Assembly (NCBI GenBank): GCA_947587115.1
Contig: CANPXY010000059.1
Location: 1-7,442 of the forward strand
Source: an uncultured Bacilli bacterium
Lineage (GTDB): Bacteria; Bacillota_I; Bacilli_A; RF39; UBA660
Direction of reading: 5' to 3'
Length of the DNA: 7,442 bases
The notes under the pieces: model-generated
The model's database searches: none
Seen by the model: the letters and a program-made list of their open reading frames with translations, nothing else
Told to the model about the DNA's origin: nothing
Part shown: positions 1 to 4,941 of the stretch, in pieces
Position numbering within the stretch: the stretch's first letter is position 1
Layout: every line of letters starts with the position of its first letter
Made by a program: the position numbers and the translations under genes

Positions 1-50
1 ATATTAAAGCTAAGCTTGAAGAAGCTGGAGCTGAAGTTGAAGTTAAGTAA
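1..50 (+). CDS. rplL: Ribosomal protein L7/L12, C-terminal end (partial)
   Basis: Only the last 15 codons and the stop are present; the 5' part lies outside the window and the first two bases complete an earlier codon. The encoded tail, IKAKLEEAGAEVEVK, matches the highly conserved C-terminus of the L7/L12 stalk protein, which recruits translation factors to the large ribosomal subunit. An intrinsic terminator begins 18 bases after the stop. In many Bacillota rplL is followed by a small methyltransferase gene and rpoB. Here neither follows, so the gene either sits at the end of its transcription unit or has been separated from rpoB. Confidence 0.93.
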   Translation, partial: IKAKLEEAGAEVEVK

Positions 51-67
51 TTTTGACTTTCGTTTTG

Positions 68-92
68 AAAGGACCTTTGATAGGTCCTTTTT
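68..92 (+). terminator. Intrinsic terminator of rplL
   Basis: Perfect 8-bp stem AAAGGACC (68-75) and GGTCCTTT (83-90) around a 7-base loop, running into five T at 88-92. It follows rplL closely and should end the ribosomal protein transcript. The arm sequence is the same as in the terminator after helD (7159-7182). Confidence 0.92.
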
Positions 93-132
93 GTATGTTT
101 TTTAGATAGGTAAGTAGTTTCCTTCCCTATGC

Positions 133-178
133 AGGTTTTCTACTTTCTCATAAAATAGTACTAGGAAAGTAGAAACCT
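133..178. repeat. Long inverted repeat / hairpin of unknown role
   Basis: The left arm AGGTTTTCTACTTTC (133-147) and right arm GAAAGTAGAAACCT (165-178) are complementary over 14 bp with a single bulged T. The 17-base loop contains the perfect palindrome TAGTACTA (156-163). No T-run follows, so it is not a standard terminator. The stretch at 107-122 resembles the right arm (12 of 16 bases), which offers an alternative partner for CTACTT at 140-145. It could be a structured RNA, a protein-binding site or a remnant of a small mobile repeat. Confidence 0.6.
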
Positions 179-214
179 ATTGATGGATTCAAAGCGGTTC
201 TTGAATTAATTTAA

Positions 215-243
215 GGGGTATAGCCAAGCTACTTTGTCCGTTA
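215..243 (+). pseudogene. tRNA-Gln-like relic (degenerate, D-arm missing)
   Basis: GGGGTATAGCCAAGC (215-229) matches my recollection of the 5' end of Bacillota/mycoplasma tRNA-Gln, covering acceptor arm to D-loop. It is followed directly by ACTTTG then TCCGTTA (231-243), which resembles the tRNA-Gln anticodon arm (ACTTTGACTCCGT) with two bases lost. The D-loop 3' half, the D-stem GGC partner and a matching 3' acceptor arm (expected TACCCC) are absent, so it cannot fold as a functional tRNA. The match is from memory, not from a search. It may be a decayed tRNA or a chance resemblance. Confidence 0.33.
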
Positions 244-337
244 AATTATCAGATTAAATTTTTGAAACTGTTTTACTTGCTTAAGTAGAGCAATTTTTTT
301 AGAATTCGTTAAAAAATATAAAAAAATTAAAAAAAAC

Positions 338-366
338 TTGACTTTCAAAAAAATAAAATGTAGGAT
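338..366 (+). promoter_or_regulatory. Sigma-A-type promoter with A-tract UP-like region
   Basis: A -35 box TTGACT (338-343) is separated by 17 bases from a -10 box TAGGAT (361-366), predicting a start near 373. Three A-tracts at about 9.5-base spacing lie immediately upstream (311-336), as in UP elements or intrinsically bent DNA. It is the only good promoter seen upstream of the small ORF and the glycosyltransferase operon. The -10 box has two mismatches to consensus. Confidence 0.65.
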
Positions 367-399
367 TTACTTTAAATGGACATGAAAGAAGGGAATATC

Positions 400-531
400 A
401 TGGTAAAACTTTTTTATAAGACAATGTCACGTTTTGTTGTTCGAGAAGATAAAAAGTTTAAACATGATGACTTATACTCCTCTTTTTTAAATATAGAAAT
501 AGTGACAAATAAATTGTTCAGAGTTTATTAG
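400..531 (+). CDS. Small ORF, 43 aa, possible leader or precursor peptide
   Basis: ATG at 400 follows AGAAGGG (387-393) at 6 bases spacing and is read to TAG at 529-531. An in-frame ATG at 376 also exists, but it would lie about three bases from the predicted transcript start and lacks a ribosome binding site, so 400 is preferred. The peptide begins MVKLFYKTMSRFVV and ends NKLFRVY. It is basic and aromatic, with no signal peptide, membrane helix or family I recognise. Its last 12 codons overlap the terminator hairpin at 497-544, and the stop codon ends on the first base of the 3' stem arm. This geometry suits a leader peptide that couples translation to read-through, or a small product made in excess of the downstream enzymes. 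It may also be non-coding; the evidence is placement, not homology. Confidence 0.45.
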   Translation: MVKLFYKTMSRFVVREDKKFKHDDLYSSFLNIEIVTNKLFRVY

Positions 532-544
532 TCACTATTTTTTT
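497..544 (+). terminator. Intrinsic terminator / putative attenuator before GT operon
   Basis: Outer stem AAATAGTGAC (497-506) pairs perfectly with GTCACTATTT (531-540). An inner stem AATAAA (508-513) pairs with TTTATT (524-529), and the T-run covers 538-544. The ribosome binding site of the glycosyltransferase gene begins at 553 with no promoter between, so transcripts from 373 must pass this terminator to express the operon. TGTCAC at 425-430 is complementary to GTGACA at 502-507 and could act as a competing antiterminator arm, though six bases alone is weak evidence. Confidence 0.8.
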
Positions 545-552
545 GTGATTTT

Positions 553-558
553 AGGAGG
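553..558 (+). promoter_or_regulatory. Ribosome binding site deciding the GT start
   Basis: AGGAGG followed by TGATC gives an almost full anti-Shine-Dalgarno match, 7 bases before ATG 566. This rules out the upstream in-frame GTG at 545, which would place the ribosome binding site inside the coding region. Confidence 0.9.
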
Positions 559-565
559 TGATCAT

Positions 566-2599
566 ATGAGAATTTGTCTTGTTCATGAAGAGTATCCAGA
601 AGAAACAAATTTTGGTGGAATTGCTACTTATCAACAAATTTTAGCCAGAGAATTAGTGAAAATGGGGCATCGTGTTTATGTAATTTGCCGATCTTTATCC
701 AAAGATCAAATTTATACTGAAAATGGTGTTTTAGTTTGTAGACTTTTTGTTGCAAAGTGTAACGATGTTAAAAAAGAGAATATAAAGTATCGACAAAAAG
801 TGGCTCAAGTACTTATGGATTTACAAAATCGTGATTTAATTGATATTATTGAAACTCCAGATTGGCGAGCAGAAACCATTTATTTTGAAAAAAATCGTTT
901 AGTGCCTTTGGTTGTTAGAATGCATACACCCTTAAAAATATGGTTGAAATATAATCAAAATAATTTTGGAGATTCTAAAGATTTACTTTTAAAATGGGAA
1001 AATAAAATGTTATTATCTGCCGATTTAATTACGTGTTGTTCTAATATACTTAAGAAGTTAGTAGTAAAAGAGTTCTTGTTATCTCCATCACAAATAGTAG
1101 TAACACCCAATCCTGCGAATATGACAACCTTTTATCGTGATTCCACGATAAAAAAAGATAATCAAATCGTCTATGTTGGTAGTTTGGAAGAACGAAAGGG
1201 GGTATGTATCTTAGCCAAGGCTTTAAATAGAGTGCTGGAAAAATATCCTCATTTAACTGTTAACATCATTGGAAAGGATACGAATCGAAATAGTTTAAAT
1301 ATATCTACCAAAGAATTATTCTATCAAATCATCAAACCCGAATATAAAAAAAATATAGTATTCATAGATCATATTCCTAATAAGGAAATAAATAAGTATT
1401 TAAATACTGCTCGTGTTGCGGTTTTTCCTTCCTTGTTTGATAATTTTCCATACGTGGTGTTGGAAGCAATGTTAACAGGAATACAAATAGTAGGAAGTAG
1501 TAACTCAGGTATGGTGGAAATGTTAAATGATCCTTCTTCTATTTATACTACGGGAGATGATCTTGATTTGGCATGTAAAATCATAGATAAGTACCAATTA
1601 AGTATGAGCGAAGAAGTAAATGAAGCTAATATTGCTCGTGTTAAAGAGTGGTATAATCCTAAAAAAGTGTGTCAGGAATTACTTTTACTCTATGAAGATT
1701 CAATAAAAAAATATCGAAAGAAGTATGTATCTTTGCAAGAATTACAAACCGTTTTAAAACAAGTCACCGATGATCCTATTCTTTCTTATAAACGTCAAAT
1801 TGGAGGGGTATCTAATTTAGTTGTTAAAGTAAAAACCCAAAAAGAGGTTTATATTATAAAAAAATATTTCTATGATTATGACTTTGCTTTGTGTAATGAG
1901 CTATACCGAAAATATAAAGATAATAATATAAATTGTATACAACCAATAAATCGCAAAATAATAACTTACAATCGGCATAAATATAATGTTTTTAGGTATG
2001 AACCAGGAATTAAATCAAAGCATGTTCCGGAAAAATTATTTGAAATATTAATGAATTGTAATCGTGAAACTTTCCATGAAGCCACCTTAAAAGAAAAATG
2101 TGAAAAGTATTATACTTATTTAACAACCGCTCCTATAAGTGGGAAACTAGAACAGGAAATAATTTATGTTAATAACTTATTTTCACATTTGAAAAACAGT
2201 AAAATTTTAGAAGAGACCTATTTGAATCATGGGGATTTAAGTAAAAGTAATATCATTATAAATAAAAAAGGAGCTTATATTATTGACTTTGATGAAGTAA
2301 CTGTGACCAATCCCTTGTATGATTTAGCCGTAATAACAATTAAAAATTTAGTCGAAAAAGATCATTTAAATTACGAACAATATAACTTGTTGAGAGAAAA
2401 AACACTTTCGTTTTATAAAAAATACACTTATAAAGATTGTGATCATATGGTTTGTTATTATCTATGTAAAATATTATTAGAAAAATTTTACTTACATCAA
2501 ACGGGAAAAATTGATTTATTTTCTGTTAGTCAAAAGAGAGATAATTATAAAAGGTACTTAAAAATATTAATGGAAATGGATAAAAATATGTTAAAATAA
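566..2599 (+). CDS. GT4 glycosyltransferase fused to APH/CotS-like kinase
   Basis: This 677-aa cytosolic protein has two enzymatic halves and no signal peptide or membrane segment. Residues 1-380 form a GT-B family 4 glycosyltransferase. The N-terminal acceptor side has the GGIATYQQ loop (17-24) and the donor side has VYVGSLEERKG (202-212). The catalytic EX7E motif appears as D292-x7-E300 in FDNFPYVVLEAM, with Asp replacing the first Glu. Residues about 400-677 resemble aminoglycoside phosphotransferase/CotS kinases. They show a glycine-loop-like GGVSN (413-417), an ATP lysine candidate in YIIKKYF, a catalytic loop HGDLSKSN (555-562) and a metal-binding DFD (574-576), so the kinase looks active. 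B. subtilis encodes the similar pair CotSA (GT4) and CotS (kinase-like) as adjacent genes; here they are one chain. The expected role is sugar transfer from a nucleotide-sugar and phosphorylation of a small substrate, both unidentified. It is the first gene of the operon, downstream of the attenuator. Confidence 0.85.
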   Translation: MRICLVHEEYPEETNFGGIATYQQILARELVKMGHRVYVICRSLSKDQIYTENGVLVCRLFVAKCNDVKKENIKYRQKVAQVLMDLQNRDLIDIIETPDWRAETIYFEKNRLVPLVVRMHTPLKIWLKYNQNNFGDSKDLLLKWENKMLLSADLITCCSNILKKLVVKEFLLSPSQIVVTPNPANMTTFYRDSTIKKDNQIVYVGSLEERKGVCILAKALNRVLEKYPHLTVNIIGKDTNRNSLNISTKELFYQIIKPEYKKNIVFIDHIPNKEINKYLNTARVAVFPSLFDNFPYVVLEAMLTGIQIVGSSNSGMVEMLNDPSSIYTTGDDLDLACKIIDKYQLSMSEEVNEANIARVKEWYNPKKVCQELLLLYEDSIKKYRKKYVSLQELQTVLKQVTDDPILSYKRQIGGVSNLVVKVKTQKEVYIIKKYFYDYDFALCNELYRKYKDNNINCIQPINRKIITYNRHKYNVFRYEPGIKSKHVPEKLFEILMNCNRETFHEATLKEKCEKYYTYLTTAPISGKLEQEIIYVNNLFSHLKNSKILEETYLNHGDLSKSNIIINKKGAYIIDFDEVTVTNPLYDLAVITIKNLVEKDHLNYEQYNLLREKTLSFYKKYTYKDCDHMVCYYLCKILLEKFYLHQTGKIDLFSVSQKRDNYKRYLKILMEMDKNMLK

Positions 2600-2600
2600 G

Positions 2601-2629
2601 AAGTGATAATTTAGAAGCGTATCATTTTT
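2601..2629 (+). terminator. Weak intercistronic hairpin with T-run
   Basis: AAGTGATA (2601-2608) pairs with TATCATTT (2620-2627), eight pairs including one G-T wobble, around an 11-base loop, with T at 2625-2629. It sits between the fusion gene and the kinase-like gene and is AT-rich. At most it would reduce read-through or protect mRNA ends. Confidence 0.3.
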
Positions 2630-2651
2630 AATGAAGGAGATGAAATGATTG

Positions 2652-3263
2652 ATGGAAGAAAAACATATTATTGCAATATTAGGCCCTTCAGGTGCGGGAA
2701 AAACGACTTTAGGGAACAATTTAGAAAAGTTAAGAGGAGTAGTCGTTCCTAGACATTGTACTACTCGCTTAAGAAGAAACGATGATCGGGAGGGTTTCTA
2801 TCGATACTTATCACACGAAAAATATAAAGCTTTGTTTGATCAGGGACAATTCCTCATTACCTCTGGTGATGGACCGGAAATCAAAAAAGAGTATGGTAAT
2901 TTTTATGGAGTATTGTATAACGATTGTCTTCAAGGCTGGAATAAAAACAATATTATAGCTCTATTTGTTTCTTACAAAGATATTGATACATTATTAGCAT
3001 TACAAGATCTTGGAATAGATGTGAATTTAGTAAACTTAACTTTTTCGAATATTCCAGCAGGTGTAAAAATGAGATTGGTACAGGATCCTACACGTAACCA
3101 CACTAAACAAGATATTGAAAGTAGAATTAGATGTGCTATATCCGATGATGAAAAATATGGAAATAAAGTAAAAATCTATGCAAAAACAACCGTCTATACC
3201 GATCAATTGGATGCCAAGCAAACCTATACAAAAGTATGTGCGGATTTAGGTTTATGGAGGTAG
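2652..3263 (+). CDS. Guanylate-kinase-like P-loop NTPase, divergent
   Basis: A 203-aa P-loop kinase of the guanylate kinase fold, close to the usual 190-210 aa. GPSGAGKTT (11-19) is the Walker A loop. CTTRLRR (36-42) followed by GFYRYLS (48-54) matches the GMP-binding segment of guanylate kinase, keeping both arginines (R39, R42) and Y50. YGNFYG (81-86) matches the conserved GNYYG. Differences argue against housekeeping Gmk: the position of the GMP-contacting Glu in FxEWA is Ile (I69), about seven residues are inserted before YGNFYG, and the acidic ILDID segment is replaced by FVSY (105-108). The substrate is probably another phosphorylated compound, as in the related PhnN. AAGGAG at 2634-2639 serves either this ATG (12 bases) or an adjacent TTG at 2649 (9 bases), which would add one residue. 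The stop lies two bases before the next start, implying coupled translation. Confidence 0.82.
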   Translation: MEEKHIIAILGPSGAGKTTLGNNLEKLRGVVVPRHCTTRLRRNDDREGFYRYLSHEKYKALFDQGQFLITSGDGPEIKKEYGNFYGVLYNDCLQGWNKNNIIALFVSYKDIDTLLALQDLGIDVNLVNLTFSNIPAGVKMRLVQDPTRNHTKQDIESRIRCAISDDEKYGNKVKIYAKTTVYTDQLDAKQTYTKVCADLGLWR

Positions 3264-3265
3264 AA

Positions 3266-4894
3266 ATGGAATACTGGGATTTATATGATAAAAATAGAAA
3301 CAAATTAGATAAGGTGGTTAAACGAGGAGATACGCTTGCCGATGATGAATATCATTTAGTAATTAATGCATGGATACGAAATAAAAAGAACGAGTTTTTA
3401 ATCACACAACGTTCAGCAAATAAAAAATTTGCTTTTATGTGGGAATGTACGGGTGGTTCAGCACTTAAAGGAGAAACATCGCTGGAGGCCGCTATGCGTG
3501 AAGTACATGAAGAACTGGGTATTACTGTGGATGCTACAAAAGCAAAATTAATTGGCTCTACTTTAAGACAATATCCAAACTGTCCGGATATTCTTGATGT
3601 ATGGCTATTTGAAAGCGATGTATCGATAGACGACGTGACTGTTCAAGAGGAAGAAGTATGTAATGTCATGTGGGCTAATGTCGATCGGATAAAAGAGTTA
3701 TATGATAATCATCAATTTGAAGCCAATGCCTTCTTTCAAGAAGCCCTTAAACAATTAGAAGAAGAAGTTTATTATATTGGATTTAATGCGAATAATGCCA
3801 TTTGTAACGATACTTTTTTTAAAGGTTCCATTACTTTATATCCAACCAAGGAAAAAGGTAATATCTACTTTTCAGATCGCTTGATTTCAGATACCAAAAG
3901 TGAAAAGTTTCTTGCTACCTATAAAAAATATATCCATGACCATATTGTTGAAATACAAAATGAAAATGCTAATGCCAAATTTATTTGTTTTAATGAAAAG
4001 ATTAGTAAACTTTGTATCGATATGGAAGATGCTAACATAGTAAAAAATAATCAAAGTGAGTTAACAGCACTTCTCAATAATAAATTTAAAACACGAGATT
4101 TATTTCAAAAAGATATTCCTACTTTAGAGTATACCATTGTAAAAGACAAAGATTTAAACTATGAGTCATTACGTGAAAAATTAAAGACCGATAAATTTGT
4201 TATTCAAGGAGAAACCGGTGCAGGGGGAGATAACACCTACCTTATTACGAAGGAAGAAGACATGTCTTTGATCAAACATGAAAGCAAGCATTACAGTGTA
4301 TCGCAATACATTAAACACACTCCGCTTAATATTACACTTGTGATTGGAAAAAAAGATATTGTATTTTTACCTTTATCTACGCAGTTAATATTATTAACGG
4401 ATCATCGTTTTAAATATGTAGGTGGCGATTTTGCTCATGCTAGGAAACTAAAGAAAAAAGTCAAAGATAAAGTAAACGAGTACAGTATGACAATTGCTAA
4501 AAAATTACAAGAAATGGGTTATAGAGGTATTTTAGGAATCGATTATTTATTATGTGATAAGGATCAACTTGTGTTTATGGAAATTAATCCGAGATTCCAA
4601 TCATCTTCTTTCTTGATTAGTTTATATTTACAAAAGAAGTATGCTATTAGTATTGCAGAGCTTCATTATGCTGCTATAACCGATCAAAATCTTCCTTTCG
4701 ATTTAAAAATGGATATAAGTGATAGTTATCTTAATTGCAATCAACAAACAGAATTTAAAAAACTCTTACATTTTAAGACAATTAAAAATGGTTATTTTAA
4801 AGAAAATACCAATTCTAATTATAGAAAAATATTTGCTAGATCTATTTTGTTAGAATATGACTTTGAAAAATTAGAAAAATGTGGTATAATATAG
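3266..4894 (+). CDS. Nudix hydrolase fused to ATP-grasp ligase
   Basis: A 542-aa two-domain protein. Residues 1-165 are a Nudix domain with a perfect box: G64-x5-E70-x7-R78-E79-V-H-E82-E83-L-G85-I86. It resembles the IDI-like Nudix subgroup (YDLYDxNxNxL opening, WECTGGSALKGE). Residues about 168-270 look like an ATP-grasp pre-domain. About 270-480 is the ATP-grasp fold, with a nucleotide-loop segment FVIQGETGAGGDNTYLI (311-327), then GYRGILGIDYLL (418-429) and the metal-binding strand FMEINPRFQSSS (437-448) with E439 and N441. ATP-grasp enzymes join a carboxylate to an amine or thiol through an acylphosphate, so amide or peptide-bond formation is the likely reaction; the substrate is unknown. 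ATG 3266 follows GGAGG (3256-3260) at 5 bases and comes two bases after the upstream stop. An in-frame ATG at 3254 is less well placed. The last codons contain the helD promoter. Confidence 0.87.
   Translation: MEYWDLYDKNRNKLDKVVKRGDTLADDEYHLVINAWIRNKKNEFLITQRSANKKFAFMWECTGGSALKGETSLEAAMREVHEELGITVDATKAKLIGSTLRQYPNCPDILDVWLFESDVSIDDVTVQEEEVCNVMWANVDRIKELYDNHQFEANAFFQEALKQLEEEVYYIGFNANNAICNDTFFKGSITLYPTKEKGNIYFSDRLISDTKSEKFLATYKKYIHDHIVEIQNENANAKFICFNEKISKLCIDMEDANIVKNNQSELTALLNNKFKTRDLFQKDIPTLEYTIVKDKDLNYESLREKLKTDKFVIQGETGAGGDNTYLITKEEDMSLIKHESKHYSVSQYIKHTPLNITLVIGKKDIVFLPLSTQLILLTDHRFKYVGGDFAHARKLKKKVKDKVNEYSMTIAKKLQEMGYRGILGIDYLLCDKDQLVFMEINPRFQSSSFLISLYLQKKYAISIAELHYAAITDQNLPFDLKMDISDSYLNCNQQTEFKKLLHFKTIKNGYFKENTNSNYRKIFARSILLEYDFEKLEKCGII
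4863..4890 (+). promoter_or_regulatory. Promoter of helD inside upstream coding end
   Basis: TTGAAA (4863-4868), a 16-base spacer, and a perfect -10 TATAAT (4885-4890) preceded by TGG (4882-4884), i.e. an extended -10. The predicted start is near 4897, just after the ATP-grasp stop codon at 4892-4894, giving a leader of about 45 bases. It allows helD to be transcribed independently of the biosynthetic operon. Confidence 0.75.
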
Positions 4895-4941
4895 AACTGT
4901 TATTGGAGGAAGCAATAAAGAAATAAAATAGGAGGTTTGAC

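Larger units (their letters stand above)
93..337. other. Intergenic region, no supported gene
   Basis: This stretch between the rplL terminator and the next promoter holds no convincing ORF on either strand. It contains a long hairpin (133-178), a tRNA-Gln-like relic (215-243), and a weak hairpin TTGCT/AGCAA (277-281 with 289-293) followed by seven T (294-300), which could be a minor terminator. Three A-tracts (311-316, 320-326, 329-336) precede the promoter. Confidence 0.6.

Noticed and set aside
210..240. Minus-strand peptide end resembling a transposase tail (DKVAWLYPLN)
   Set aside because: Only ten codons, no extended ORF around it, and the same bases are better explained by the tRNA-Gln resemblance.
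376..399. Upstream ATG at 376 for the small ORF
   Set aside because: It lies about three bases from the predicted transcription start with no ribosome binding site; ATG 400 has AGAAGGG at suitable spacing.
545..565. GTG start for the glycosyltransferase
   Set aside because: It would place the strong ribosome binding site inside the coding region; ATG 566 is correctly spaced and gives the normal GT4 beginning MRICLVHEEYP.
558..2449. 11-base repeat GTGATCATATG at 558-568 and 2439-2449
   Set aside because: One copy is the ribosome binding site/start region and the other is internal coding sequence; a chance match in AT-rich DNA.
2645..2756. ATG at 2645 close to the AAGGAG site
   Set aside because: It is out of frame with the kinase-like gene and opens a short ORF with no recognisable product.
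3036..3221. Minus-strand 61-codon ORF
   Set aside because: It lies wholly inside the guanylate-kinase-like gene, has no ribosome binding site and gives a low-complexity Ile/Phe-rich product typical of an antisense shadow.
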